A stretch of DNA of 64,000 bases, taken from positions 51,129,501 to 51,193,500 of the forward strand of contig NC_068558.1 of NCBI RefSeq assembly GCF_022201045.2, in the 5' to 3' direction. The stretch comes from Citrus sinensis. Taxonomy: Eukaryota; Streptophyta; Magnoliopsida; Sapindales; Rutaceae. Below the pieces are notes generated by a model that was not told the DNA's origin, did not search any database, and was given only the letters and a program-made list of their open reading frames with translations. Shown piece after piece: positions 1 through 19,238 of the stretch. Every line of letters begins with the position of its first letter. The stretch's first letter is position 1. Position numbers and translations under genes: made by a program.

Positions 1-445
1 AAATTATAACAGCAGGTATCCAGATAACAATATGCATAATATCATTAATCAAACCAGAAAATAAGGCATCCCTTAATCTCAGTTAGCATTCGTTCTATCT
101 ACCAGCCATAATGAACTCACTTCGTATGAGGCAACTGCAATGCTAAAGTCCGAGTATACAATTATAGCACAGTTGACCAATAGCTTCTTCTCCTATTTAA
201 TCCTTTAAAGCAAACCTATTTTGAATTCTATAAGGGTGAGATTCTCTAATCGTTTTTATTCACGTGGAATTAACCCATTAACAAAAGGGGTTTTTTTCAA
301 TTAATTTCGTATATATTTACTATTAAGGCAAATCAAAAAACATCCAAGGCTTGACAACCAAAATATTTAGTTATTTCTTCAGTTAGATTCCTCAAATCGA
401 ATGATAAAATAACAGAAACTGTAAATTGAACAGAGAACAACTTAC

Positions 446-720
446 GATATGATTATAATCCTTTGATTGAATGAATGTGCCTCAACTGTGGAAGCCCACT
501 GCTGCTTCTTTCTTCTTCTGTGGATTCACAATTTGCCTCTCTAATTGTATTTTTCTTTTTATTGGGTTTAAAATAAATTTGTAGAGGGTAAAGAGAGTCT
601 TTCAAGTTGACAAGGAAACGCGAGTCTATCCACTCTTTCAGTCTAGAAAACACCCAGCAGCCGTTCGGAATTGGAAGAAACAGTTTTCCTTCTTCTTTTT
701 TTTCTCTCTCTTCAAATATT
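446..720 (-). other. Possible 5' exon of a leftward gene beyond the window edge
   Basis: On the minus strand, a purine-rich leader (about 720 down to 660) is followed by an open frame from 653 to 453 and then by a consensus splice donor (GTAAGT) just after position 446. This looks like the first, possibly untranslated, exon of a gene that continues off the left edge. The frame begins with GTG, not ATG, and the peptide is unfamiliar, so I do not claim it is translated. Positions 1-445 show no recognisable coding sequence and could be the first intron. The gene family is unknown. Confidence 0.3.
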
Positions 721-827
721 TCTTGGTCCTCTTTTAATTAATGTTTCAATTTATTTGGTTTGTTAAGCGGCTTACATTAATTTTCTCGTTTACAAAAAAA
801 AGTTTAAACTAATTATTTTCTAACCAA

Positions 828-1799
828 TTTAAACAAACAAAGAGTAATTTTTAATTGAGTCCTTATTATTTGTAGAACAAAATTTAGAGACTATAAATTT
901 ATAAAATGAATCAATTAAATCCTTTCAAGTATAAATTTATGTCATTCAAGTCTTTAATTTAATTACTTCATTAAAAATGTTAACAACATTGAGGACATTT
1001 TAGTAAAAAAATAATTGAGCGCCTCCTTATTTTTTTTTTTTTGGATTGGTGGTAATAGTTAAACTAAACTCAAATAACCTAAGTTAATATTTTTTGAAAA
1101 AATACTAAATTAATGTTACAAAAACTACCACATTGTTCGTGTCAGAGGAGAGATTGAGGGAACGTGCATTACACCAAAAAAAACAATTGTATAAATCTAC
1201 CATGAATTTAACTAAACCTTTGTTAGCATTGGTTAAATTCAAGTATTGGGGAGAACCTAAGTTTAAAGGTTAGTAATTCTTTTTTTAGGTGATTTTTGTA
1301 TGTATTTTATGGTAAAATTGTTCCCATGTTTAATGATATTGTGTAAGATTAGGTTTCTCAAGTCTAATTTTTCAAATGATAAACTATGTTTAATTATTGG
1401 TGAGATTTTTTTTAAAAAAAATTGAATGTTGTATTCTGTCAATGTACTTCTTTTAATTTGCTATTTAGTTAATAAAAATTGACCAAAGATTTTGTTTTTC
1501 TTTTAGAGTTTTGTTTCTTGTTACTCAAATTAATAAATAGCAGTTAGACTAAAAAAAATTAATGACTAAGGGTAAAATTATACTTTGAATCATTAATATG
1601 ATATATAAGAGTATAACTGTCTTTTTATGTTTAAGTTAAAATTTTCACTTACTTTTTTAACGGAAGAATCAAGCAAAGGACTTGAATGGCGTAAATTTAT
1701 ATTAGAAAGGATTTAGTTGATTCATTTTATAAACTTCTAGTCTCATAATTTTTTTCTACAAATAATAAGGACTCAATTGACAATTACCCTTTAAACAAA
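828..1799. mobile_element. Mutator-like MITE with long inverted repeats and 10-bp target duplication
   Basis: The end regions (about 838-1010 and 1600-1789) are inverted copies of one another. The left end begins near GAGTAATTTTTAATTGAGTC, and the reverse complement of the right end begins GGGTAATTGTCAATTGAGTC. The identical decamer TTTAAACAAA lies immediately outside both ends (828-837 and 1790-1799) and is read as the target-site duplication. Long inverted repeats plus a 9-10-bp duplication fit a non-autonomous Mutator-type element. No transposase frame is present inside it. Confidence 0.6.
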
Positions 1800-3300
1800 T
1801 TTTTACTTTATCATGATTAATTAGTTAATGGGTCAAAACTTGTGGTTTAATCTCTTTCAAAAAGTAGCTTTTTAATCACTGCATAACAGTAAATCCTCAA
1901 TCTTTGAAATGTAAATACTCATTAGTAAGTAATAATGAAATAATTTTTGACATTTTTAAAGCATCTTCCTTGAGCACGCTTCATTTAATTTATTCATTCA
2001 TTTGATTCTTTATTTTAAATATAAAAAAGAAAAGAGAATATTTAACTTGAACCATGTATTATTGAACCACTGAAAAATAAGTGTCTGTTTTATATAGTTT
2101 ATTTAATAGTTTAAGTGCTTATTTAATTTCATAAATTCTTATAAATTTTTTTGTTATATTAGAGTTTTTGAAAATTAAATAAATTATTTTACTTCTATTA
2201 GAAAAAACTCAAATTTTGAGATTTTGAAAATAAAGATTATAAAGTATGTTTTAGATGTTAAAATATTTAAAATATCTTCTACTTATTTAATAATATTATT
2301 TTATACTTTTTATAATATAATTTTAGAAAACTTGCCTATTAAAGTAATATTGTGATTTTTGGACAGCAAAAAATCTCATTGATAATAAAATAACTAAATT
2401 TTTTTGGATCCGACTAGCTTACAACAGACTAACGATTGTGATTGTAACTTGTAAGTACAGCAAATTTTTATCTTTTACGATGTTAAATTTCATTTAACCT
2501 CTTATTTTCCCTTTTATTTACAATTTATTTATAAGTCATTGTGCTTTAGCTGTAACTTTTTAAAATTTAATTTTACCATTTTTTATTTACATTTATTTAT
2601 AGGTTTATGTGTTTTGGCCATTGATCTTCTAAATATAATTTTATTTTATTGAATATTATTTAGCTTTTTAAAAGAATAAATATAATAATAAACTTATGAC
2701 TAAATAATATTAAATAATATTTATTTAAAAATAAATAATATTAAAATTTATTCTTTTAAATAAAACAAATAATATTTATTTTTTAGGACTCACTATTGTT
2801 TATTTGAAAATATTTAAATAACTTTATTTAATATTATTTATTTTTTTGAAAGAATAAATATAATAATAAGTTTATGACTGAATAATATTAAATTAAATTA
2901 AATTAAATAGTATTTATTTTTAATAAAATAAATAATATTAAAAATTTATACTTTTAATTAAAATATATAATATTAAAATAAAATTTATTTTTAAGACTCA
3001 CTATCAATTAAACAATATAAATTTAAAACAATCCATACTGATGTGCTAAATATTTTAACTTTTTAAAGTTTTTAATAAATATTAGGGGTATGACGTTAAT
3101 GTTTAAATAAATAAATCTCTGCCATTGAAACTATCTTCTCATCAAATTCAACGGTGAAGAATTGAAATCACAAAAGTAAACAAAATTAATGGTACCTTAC
3201 AACTGTTACAATATAGTTTAGTTTAATTTTTTGAGTAAAAATTTAACTTATAAAGTATTATTAATAAAAATTATATTTAAATAAGTTCCATTAAAAACTT
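1800..3300. other. AT-rich intergenic DNA, no gene seen
   Basis: This stretch is very AT-rich and lacks any credible coding frame on either strand. Apart from the tandem repeat at about 2640-3012, described separately, I see nothing functional. Confidence 0.6.
2640..3012. repeat. Diverged tandem duplication, unit about 190 bp
   Basis: The block that starts near 2640 recurs near 2823. Both copies contain AAAGAATAAATATAATAATA followed by a TTATGACT segment, and both end in a GACTCACTAT motif (about 2788 and 2995). The copies differ by many substitutions and small indels, so the duplication is old. Confidence 0.6.
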
Positions 3301-3309
3301 AAAAAATCT

Positions 3310-4740
3310 TTAAAAAATTAAATATAGTATAAAATAATAAAAAAAATCATTTTTAGGGTTTACTTTGTCAGGCAAGGCTTGAACTTTACCAAACCTTCGT
3401 GTCATTTTATTCTCTCTTTTCAGGTGTCTCGTAGTATTTCTTTCTCTTCCGACGACTTTCTGGAAACGTCTCCGATTAGGTAATTTTCGCTTGCCCTGTT
3501 TGTTTGCTAGGAAACTAACCAAAGTGAGAACAGCGAATATGTATGCGTGATAGCTTTAATGAGCTTAATTTAATTGATTGTATGGATCTCTGTCTTAAAA
3601 TAAAAATAATGTGAAATCTTAGCTTTGCCGTTTCATCCTATTTACTCTGTTGTATTGTGTCCGTGAAGCAACGGAAGATCTGGCTGAATAACTCGAAAAT
3701 TTATGATTGCTAACTGAATGTGATTGGTCCAAGCGGCCTTGTGAAAATTCAATCTGAGCATTGTAACATTATTAGAAGTCTACGGTGATTATTAATTCAT
3801 TCTTCTTATTTGATTGTAACAGTGTTTTAAGGGTATTATGTTTGTTGGATTCACTTCGTGGCTGGATTGCGATCTCCATAGGTAAATTAACCAACTTGTG
3901 TTGTACATAATTGTAAATTCATGAACTTGAGTGCTTGTAATGTTTAATTCTTCTTTGGAGGACATCATGCTTGCTCTTCCTTCAGTTGGCTATGTTGGTT
4001 TAGTCTTCTTATTTTATTGGAATTCCACTTGGTGATCTTTATCTTTACGATGAAAAAAGAATGTTTTTTACCCTTGGATTGCTTACCGTGATTATGTGGG
4101 ATGATGTTATGCTAGTTATTAGGAATTAGCAGGTCAATTGAAACTGAAATATTTGAATGTTCAAAAGTGTATATGAAACACATTCAAGCTAGGGAATATC
4201 AGATGAATTTTGTTCAAGTTTATGATTGATAGTCCTTGGCTTCTATTGTATTTGCTACACCTGCTGCTAGTGTTATACTTGTATGGATTCTTCCATTTAA
4301 ATTATTTGGTTATCAGCAAATGAACATGAGATATTGAAAAGGTTAATCTTTTGATATCTATTTTAGAAATATTCTTGACATTTTTCTGGAATGCATTTTT
4401 ATGTATCAATCTTGAAGATAATTATGAGATTGGTCCAGCACCTTTTGCAACCCTAAAAGGCTAAACATCTTTTGGTTTGGATTTGATTTGTTACATGTGA
4501 ACCATGCGACAAAAATCTTTTGAGAATTAAAGCCGAATTGAAGTTCCATTTTCTATGAATATCCATAAAGTGCATTTTCCTTTTATCTGCTGCTATTCTC
4601 CCCCCCACAAAAAACACAAAAAATGAAGCATTCCTTTCTCATATGTATGAACTTTATGATTTCTGGAGATTGCAGGTGGTTCTGTGTTGGTTTTTTTGCT
4701 GTAGGAGTCCAATCTAGCTACCCCTTTGTTGGTAGTAGCT
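3310..4740 (+). promoter_or_regulatory. Probable promoter, leader exon and leader intron of the DUF641 gene
   Basis: A CT-rich, higher-GC stretch at 3400-3479 looks like a plant 5' leader and ends in AG followed by the donor GTAATT at 3480. The intervening 1.2 kb is T-rich like an intron. Candidate acceptors are TGCAG ending at 4675 and GTAG ending at 4704, just ahead of the start codon at 4741. A leader intron before a single-exon coding region is common in plants. This is inferred from splice-site appearance alone. Confidence 0.4.
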
Positions 4741-6009
4741 ATGCTACCTTCTGGGGTGAAAGATAACCAACTCCGTGAGAGCAACAGCCAAAAGGTCCAC
4801 CCTCAACCCATGGAAGAAGCCATGAATCAGAATCCAGAAGCTCTTGAAGCCCTGGTGTCCAAGATTTTTTCAAACATCTCCTCTTTGAAGTCAGCTTACA
4901 TTGAGCTCCAAGCTGCTCATACTCCCTATGACCCTGATAAAATTCAAGCTGCAGATAAACTTGTAATTTCTGAGTTGAAGAACCTGTCTGAACTCAAGCA
5001 TTTTTACCGGGAAAACAACCCTAAACCAGCATGTATTTCCCCTCAGGACTCTCGCTTAGCTGCAGAGATTCAAGAACAGCAGAGCCTGCTGAAAACTTAT
5101 GAGGTTATGGTGAAGAAGTTCCAATCTGAAATTCAGAATAAAGATTCTGAAATACATCAGTTGCAGCAGCATATTGAGGATGCAAACCAGAAGCGGGTAA
5201 AACTGGAAAAGAACCTCAAGCTTAGGGGCTTGTCAACCAAAGAGTCAGAAGGCTCTGGAGGTGAAAACGGGTTTTTTCCAGTGGATCTAACCCCTGATCT
5301 CTTTACTCAAGCTGTTGAAGCTGCTTATAAAGCTATTCATGATTTTTCTAAGCCGTTGATCAACATGATGAAAGCAGCTGGATGGGATCTTGACTCTGCA
5401 GCTAACTCTATTGAACCCAATGTTGTTTATGCAAAGAGAGCCCACAAGAAGTATGCATTTGAGTCCCATATATGCCAGAGAATGTTCACTGGGTTTCAGC
5501 AGGAAGATTTTTCTGTCAAATCTGAAAATCTTATAGTTAATAAAGAGAGTTTCTTCCACCAGTTTCTTGCTCTAAGAGAGATTGATCCATTGGATGTATT
5601 AGGACAAAACCCAGATTCCAATTTTGGGAAATTTTGCCGGAGCAAGTATCTAGCAGTTTTGCACCCAAAGATGGAGGCTTCATTCTTTGGGAATTTAGAT
5701 CAGCGGAACTTTGTAATGGGAGGTGGACATCCAAGGACTCCATTTTACCAGGCGTTTCTAAAACTGGCCAAGTTGATCTGGCTTTTGCACAGGTTGGCTT
5801 ATTCTTTTGAGCCTAATGTCAAGGTGTTTCAGGTTAATAAAGGTAGTGAGTTCTCAGAGGTTTATATGGAAAGTGTAATTAAGAACTTGATAATAGATGA
5901 AGATGATCAGAAGCCTACGGTGGGGCTCATGGTAATGCCTGGTTTCTGGATTGGAGGCAGTGTGATTCAGAGCCGAGTTTATCTCTCGGGCGTGAAGGTT
6001 GCTGAATAA
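4741..6009 (+). CDS. DUF641 family protein (GIL1/IRKI-like), At2g45260 type
   Basis: Single-exon coding region of 422 residues. The protein has the DUF641 domain of the GRAVITROPIC IN THE LIGHT 1 / IRKI family. It opens with a short N-terminal tail; an alpha-helical DUF641 block (EALVSKIFSNISSLKSAYIE) follows at about residues 36-55. A coiled coil with heptads of L, I and K lies at about 105-160. The conserved GIL1-type C-terminal half includes KPLINMMKAAGWDLD, FESHICQRMF and the final GLMVMPGFWIGGSVIQSRVY. Length and sequence agree closely with my memory of Arabidopsis At2g45260. The frame stays open upstream to about 4726, but only via TTG, so the ATG at 4741 is taken as the start. GIL1 itself is needed for light-dependent loss of shoot gravitropism; the molecular role of this paralogue is not known to me. 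Confidence 0.9.
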   Translation: MLPSGVKDNQLRESNSQKVHPQPMEEAMNQNPEALEALVSKIFSNISSLKSAYIELQAAHTPYDPDKIQAADKLVISELKNLSELKHFYRENNPKPACISPQDSRLAAEIQEQQSLLKTYEVMVKKFQSEIQNKDSEIHQLQQHIEDANQKRVKLEKNLKLRGLSTKESEGSGGENGFFPVDLTPDLFTQAVEAAYKAIHDFSKPLINMMKAAGWDLDSAANSIEPNVVYAKRAHKKYAFESHICQRMFTGFQQEDFSVKSENLIVNKESFFHQFLALREIDPLDVLGQNPDSNFGKFCRSKYLAVLHPKMEASFFGNLDQRNFVMGGGHPRTPFYQAFLKLAKLIWLLHRLAYSFEPNVKVFQVNKGSEFSEVYMESVIKNLIIDEDDQKPTVGLMVMPGFWIGGSVIQSRVYLSGVKVAE

Positions 6010-7430
6010 CTGTGATGCAATTTTTCATCCAAATATCTATTTAGCATGCTTAATTATGTATTGCTTATCCTTGATATATATATATATATATATTGCTCAG
6101 TTGCTCAGTTTGTTGTACTATTTATAAATATCTGTAATAGAGTTGCCGTTTTTTTCTAGGTGAAATGACTGTCTGTGACTGAGATTGTTATTTCCCCTGC
6201 AGAATCTCAGGGCCTAATTGCTCTTCTTTTTTTTCATAGAGAATCGTTTTCCTTCTCCCCCCCCCCCCCCTCATACAGAATCATAATGAAGAAGGCTAGC
6301 TGTCAAATATCAAGACCCATCCAGGAAGCTGATGGAAGCTAATCGTATATATCTTGCTTTCTCTAATAGAATCTTATCTGCTAGTTCAGTATTTGTTACT
6401 TTAGCACGCTGCCGGCCTACTTGAATTATAAGCTTAGGACCCTGCCGCCGAAAGAAAACCGCTGTACTTTAAATAATACCGTTAAATAGGTAGAACTTGC
6501 GTGCTTGAGCCTGTTAATTCCAAGATACTCCAAGATTGGAAATGGGGAAAAGTGAAATTTGGAATTTTTTTTTTTTTGAAATTCTAGTTTGAATTTTGCT
6601 GAATAATTTTTTGTTTCTTGAGCAATTAATTACTAAGGGCTTCGCACGACTGCTGAGATGTCACGACATGCGATGCTATGCATGCAGTTATCGAATTCTC
6701 CAGTCCAGAATATCTTAACCTTAAATTTAGGGATCTTGTTGCCGGAGCACTGCATGTCGATGGGCTCACTCCCCGGGAACATCGCTGATTGCCATTATCT
6801 CGAATCTCTCCGTCAATCAAATGGCTTCCTTCATCAATAAAATGTTTGACTAGCGAAGCGCGATATGCATAAATAGCACGTGCTCCTTCTGAGAATGCTT
6901 CGGCTAGTAATTATCTTTAAAGCAAGCTTAGTGCTAGTAGGTTTATCAAATTTGAACAACCGTTTAAATATAGGTAAGGTTTGTCTTTTTAATTAAATTT
7001 GTGTGGGTCTTAATTTTTTTGAAGTTTGGATATATTTGAAAATAAATAACTGAATGATATTTTTATTTTTTTAAATCTAAATATGAGTGGTGTTTTTTTG
7101 TTTTTATAAAAAAATTAATTGACATTTATGTCCTTACCAGTAAAAAAGATAGATTTTATAGTTTTGAAAATAAATATATTTTATAAAGATATTTTTAAGA
7201 TATAACATTTACTTCACATTCAAACATTCAAACATTTTTTCATTCAAATAAAAATCGCAAAAAAATTATTTTTTTAAATTAATAAATTTTCATATTTTAA
7301 ACTTTTAACAAACAATTTTAATTTATTTCTAAGTTCTTCTATTAGTATGTGATGGACCGATTGTCTCATCTTACTTGCATAGGAAGAGAGATAAAATTAA
7401 CTTATGCCGGTTGTGACAGCCTCTCCGTAT
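6010..7430. other. Intergenic region between the DUF641 and PMEI genes
   Basis: It holds a (TA)n run near 6077-6095, a run of C residues near 6258-6271 and a GC-richer patch at 6630-6840 with short overlapping frames on both strands that match no family I know. A member of a dispersed AT-rich repeat family lies at about 6985-7330. No convincing gene is seen. Confidence 0.5.
6985..7330 (+). repeat. Dispersed AT-rich repeat, copy 1
   Basis: The segment shares ordered blocks with about 30325-30690: a GAATGATAT block, ATTTATGTC, ATAGTTTTGAAAATAAATAT (30530 version: TTAAGAAATAAATAT), AGATATTTTTAA and a 3' TTTAAATTAATAAA/TTTAAAAATAAAAAA block. The two copies lie in the same orientation. The family is unidentified; it is presumably a small non-autonomous transposon because it carries no frame. 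Confidence 0.5.
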
Positions 7431-7433
7431 GTC

Positions 7434-7440
7434 TATATAA
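7434..7440 (+). promoter_or_regulatory. TATA box of the PMEI gene
   Basis: TATATAA lies 95 bp upstream of the PMEI start codon at 7535. It follows a GC-richer stretch, and the spacing is typical of a plant TATA promoter with a leader of about 65 nt. Confidence 0.6.
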
Positions 7441-7534
7441 ACTAGTCAACTCTTGACATATTTCACAGAAAAAGGAAAAACTTTGTTTTTGAATTCCATT
7501 CAATTCAATTCTCTAGGTATCAGAGACAGACTAA

Positions 7535-8164
7535 ATGGCTCAACTCAGCGCCTTCTTACTAATCATTTTCTCCTTTTCTTGCCTCACGGCCACAGTCGAG
7601 CCGTCCTTTGCAAGACATTCCCGGGCCAGGGCCTACATCGAAGAGTCATGCCGATCGACCCGATATCCAACCTTGTGTGTCCACTGCCTCTCAGGCTTTG
7701 CTAGAAAAACATCGTTACATAGCCCAGAAGAACTAGCCCAGCTCGCCTTATCAATTAGCCTCTACAAGGCCAGAGTCACCAAGGCATACTTGGTGAAAGT
7801 AGCGAAACAACTCAAAGCAATCAACGCTACCGAGTACCAAACTGTCGAGGATTGCAAGCAACAAATTGATAGCGGCATAGAACAACTTGGCCAATCAATC
7901 AAAGAGATTCGTCGTTTAGGCAATGCCCGAAATGCCGTTACTGATGACTCGTTCACGCGCATAGATAACGTTGAGACTTGGGTTAGTTCTGCCTTAACCG
8001 ATGCCAGCGATTGTGTGGCCCAATTCCCTGTACGTAATATGAGTAAGCTGAAGGCCACGATTAAGGGCAAGGTCTTGAATGTGGCGCAGGTCACTAGCAA
8101 TGCTCTTGCTCTGTTTCATCGCTATGCCGCAAGATACGGTGCGGGTGCCGGTAAAAAGCCGTGA
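7535..8164 (+). CDS. Plant invertase/pectin methylesterase inhibitor family protein
   Basis: Single-exon gene for 209 residues, the usual size for a stand-alone PMEI (the so-called 21 kDa proteins). Residues 1 to about 25 form a hydrophobic signal peptide, so the product should enter the cell wall. The mature part has the four cysteines of the family at 39, 48, 107 and 160, with the conserved segments SCRSTRYPTLC, TVEDCKQQI and VETWVSSALTDASDC. A four-helix bundle is expected. Family members inhibit pectin methylesterases or invertases by 1:1 binding; sequence alone does not say which target applies here, but a PMEI role is more likely. A TATA box lies at 7434. The window also holds a PME gene 33 kb away, but nothing shows that the two proteins interact. 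Confidence 0.9.
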   Translation: MAQLSAFLLIIFSFSCLTATVEPSFARHSRARAYIEESCRSTRYPTLCVHCLSGFARKTSLHSPEELAQLALSISLYKARVTKAYLVKVAKQLKAINATEYQTVEDCKQQIDSGIEQLGQSIKEIRRLGNARNAVTDDSFTRIDNVETWVSSALTDASDCVAQFPVRNMSKLKATIKGKVLNVAQVTSNALALFHRYAARYGAGAGKKP

Positions 8165-8339
8165 GGCTACCCTTTCGAAGATGTAATTTTAGCTTGCTCT
8201 TTGTAGACTCTTTCTGGATCTCATGTGTTATTCGTTGGGTCAAAATTTTAATGTAACGTAACGTAAATATACCATTACGTTTAATCAAGGCATGTGAATA
8301 TATATCAAGTTGGTGTGCTTTCCACCAACTTAATAAATC

Positions 8340-8705
8340 CTTGTGAATTTATAACAAATCCCATTGTCTTACAAATTTTATTTCTTTTCTCTTCGTTTTT
8401 GTGTTTCAAGATTAACATCCCTGATTCTACTGTCCTAACACAGTTGTTAATTTGTTATGAAATTATTTGAAGGCAAAATACAAGCTATACTGCCATAGTA
8501 ACGCCAACTGAGCCCAGACAACGTACCCAAATGACCCATGCTACTTGAACACCCCCCCCCCCCCCCCCCCCCTCCTTTTAGGTCACAGAACCGTTTACTA
8601 AATAAATCCACTTTTAAATTTTGAAATTTTAAATTTTACTCAATAAACCCACTTAAATATCTAATAATCCTTACTAAATCTAATTTTTATAATAATTGTG
8701 ATTTT
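8340..8705 (+). repeat. Local duplication, copy 1
   Basis: This segment recurs at about 9470-9860 in the same orientation. Shared landmarks are CCCATTGTCTTACAAATT, CTTCGTTTTTGTGTTTCAAG, TTGTTAATTTGTTATGAAAT, GACCCATGCTACTTGAA and CTCAATAAACCCACTTAAAT. A homopolymer of about 25 C residues (8551-8572 region) interrupts copy 1 only. The copies have diverged moderately. Neither contains a gene. Confidence 0.75.
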
Positions 8706-8716
8706 ATTCTTTTTTT

Positions 8717-9432
8717 AAATGACAAATACACCCCCAACGTTTAGGCAAAGGACAAAAACCCTTCTAATGTTTTAAAAAAGATATTTACACCCTCATTTAT
8801 TATAATTTTACCATTATACCCTTCTAGCATATAAAAAATTATTAGATTATTCAATTTATCCATATATTGTTAATAAAATTATAAATAGACAAATTGGATA
8901 TTATAAAAAAATCATAAATATACTCTCATTGTCCAATTCCTCTATTTAAATTTTTATCAATAAATAATTTTAAAAAAAGACATCCATACACCCAAAAAAA
9001 TTGTAAATAAAATTGGTTATTAATAACCAAATTTATTTAAGCTTTAAACTTGTATATTTAACAATTCCACATGTCAATCATTCAAACTGGTACATTTATA
9101 ACAAATTTTCTATGTTATTTATTATGGTATTAATAACCAATTTTATTTTTAAAATTATAATTTATTTACAATTTTTTTTAAGTGTGTAGATGTCTTTTTT
9201 AAAAATTGGTTATTGATAAAATTTTAAATAGAGGAATGAGGCAATGAGTATACATTTATAATTTTATTAACAATATATAGATAAATTGGATAATCTAATT
9301 ATTTTTTTAACATGCTAGAAGGGTATAATGGTAATTATATATTAAAGTTATAATGAATTGGGGTGTAAATGTTTTTTAAAAAATATTATGGAGTTTTTGT
9401 CTCTTTTCCTAAACGTTGAGGGTGTCATTTTT
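8717..9432. mobile_element. Fold-back MITE with arms of about 300 bp
   Basis: The left end (ACACCCCCAACGTTTAGGCA at about 8728) and the right end (inverted, CTAAACGTTGAGGGTGTCAT near 9409-9428) are terminal inverted repeats. The inversion extends inward through ACCATTATACCCTTCTAGCA on the left and TGCTAGAAGGGTATAATGGT on the right, giving arms of roughly 300 bp around a short AT-rich centre. It has no coding capacity. A TGTGATTTTATTC motif near both flanks may be a remnant of the insertion site or of the local duplication. Confidence 0.75.
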
Positions 9433-9469
9433 CCTTTTTTTTTTTTGAGAAATGTGATTTTATTCATTA

Positions 9470-9860
9470 AATTCATTTATAAATCCCATTGTCTTACAAA
9501 TTCATTTCTTTTTATATTTTCTCTTCGTTTTTGTGTTTCAAGATAAACATTCCTGATTCTAGTGCCAACTGTCCTACCACGATTGTTAATTTGTTATGAA
9601 ATTATTTGAAGTCGAAAAACAAGCCATATTATCATGGTAACGCCAACCGGGGCCAGACAACCCACCCAAACGACCCATGCTACTTGAAGGCCATTTTTTT
9701 TAAGGCCACAGAACTATTACCAAGAATAGTGATATGTGTAGAGTTATTTGAACCCATTAAATTATTCAATAAATATATTTACTAAACAAACCCACTCTCA
9801 AACTTTGAAATTTTAAATTTTACTCAATAAACCCACTTAAATACCTAATCTCATTAAATC
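9470..9860 (+). repeat. Local duplication, copy 2
   Basis: Second copy of the segment at 8340-8705, starting near the motif CCCATTGTCTTACAAATT. It lacks the poly-C tract and carries about 60 bp of extra sequence near 9720-9780. A partial MITE follows it, just as the full MITE follows copy 1. Confidence 0.75.
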
Positions 9861-10070
9861 CATTAAATTCATTTACAACAATAGCGGTTTTTCATTCAAA
9901 ATTCAACACTCCTTTTTTCTACACAATTCTACTAACAAAAGCAAATTAATATTATCATTGAAACATAAGCAAAACAAAGCATCTACAGCTATCAATTCCC
10001 TCTCGTGTGACAAGTGTTTCTGCTATCCCTTGTCTAACTTTCTACTAAAGAAACGACATTTAAAAAAGAG

Positions 10071-10268
10071 AAAATGATAAACACACCTCCAACGTTTAGG
10101 CAAATGAATAAAAATCCCCCCTAACGTTTCAAAAAAGATATTTACACCCCAATTTATTATAATTTTACCATTATACTTTTCTAGCATATAAAAAAAAATT
10201 ATTAGATTATCTAATTTGTCTATATATTATTAATAAAATTATAAATAGACAAGTTGGATATTATAAAT
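10071..10268 (+). mobile_element. Truncated MITE (left arm only)
   Basis: The segment repeats the left arm of the fold-back MITE at 8717, from ACACACCTCCAACGTTTAGG through CCATTATACTTTTCTAGCAT and AAATTATAAATAGACAAGTT, and then stops abruptly before CCCCACTGAA. The right arm is absent. It lies 118 bp upstream of the tRNA gene. Confidence 0.7.
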
Positions 10269-10385
10269 AGCCCCACTGAAACGTACTCATGTCTTGCAGT
10301 GCCCGTGTTGTGTCACATGACGTTTGGAATTTAAATATCAAAATATTATTGTTTAAATGGTTTTGTACGCTGACGAGATCCAAAA

Positions 10386-10457
10386 TCCGTTGTAGTCTAG
10401 TCGGTTAGGATATTCGGCTCTCACCCGAAAGACCCGGGTTCGATTCCCGGCAACGGA
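10386..10457 (+). tRNA. tRNA-Glu (anticodon CUC)
   Basis: The cloverleaf folds fully by eye. The acceptor stem TCCGTTG pairs perfectly with CAACGGA. The D arm contains GTCTAGTCGGTTAGGAT. The anticodon stem TTCGG pairs with CCGAA around the loop CTCTCAC, giving anticodon CUC. The T arm is CCGGG TTCGATT CCCGG. There is no intron and no encoded CCA. A TTTT at 10463-10466 is a suitable Pol III terminator. The sequence is of nuclear plant type. Confidence 0.97.
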
Positions 10458-10734
10458 ATTAGTTTTATGCCGGCGGGAAAAGGGGCAACGGGATGAGTTT
10501 TTCGCTGGCAGTAAAAAGAAATATATTAACTTTTATAGCGCGTGGAACAGTCGCTCAAAGTACAGAGCAGATTCTTCTTCTTCGTTTTTTTTTTCCCCTG
10601 AAAAAAAAATAATAATAATCTTGAATTCTTGATTTACTCCAGTGAAGTGGCGGGAATTACAAAACCGAGCATTTTACAAAAAATCCTCCCACAGGTACAC
10701 TAACTCTTCAGAAAAAACAGAGGAAGTGAAGATA

Positions 10735-19238
<8,504 letters not shown>

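Noticed and set aside
4726..4740. Upstream in-frame start for the DUF641 protein
   Set aside because: The extra five codons begin with TTG, not ATG; the first ATG is at 4741 and matches the start of the related Arabidopsis protein.
6626..6840. Overlapping short frames on both strands
   Set aside because: Neither peptide resembles a known family, and the frames shadow each other in a GC-richer patch.
7762..8100. 112-codon minus-strand frame
   Set aside because: Antisense shadow of the PMEI coding sequence.
8548..8573. Very long C homopolymer
   Set aside because: Real length is uncertain because such tracts are error-prone; no biological claim is made.
10642..10734. Longer N-terminus for cofactor D
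   Set aside because: It would need a GTG start; the ATG at 10735 gives the expected total length.
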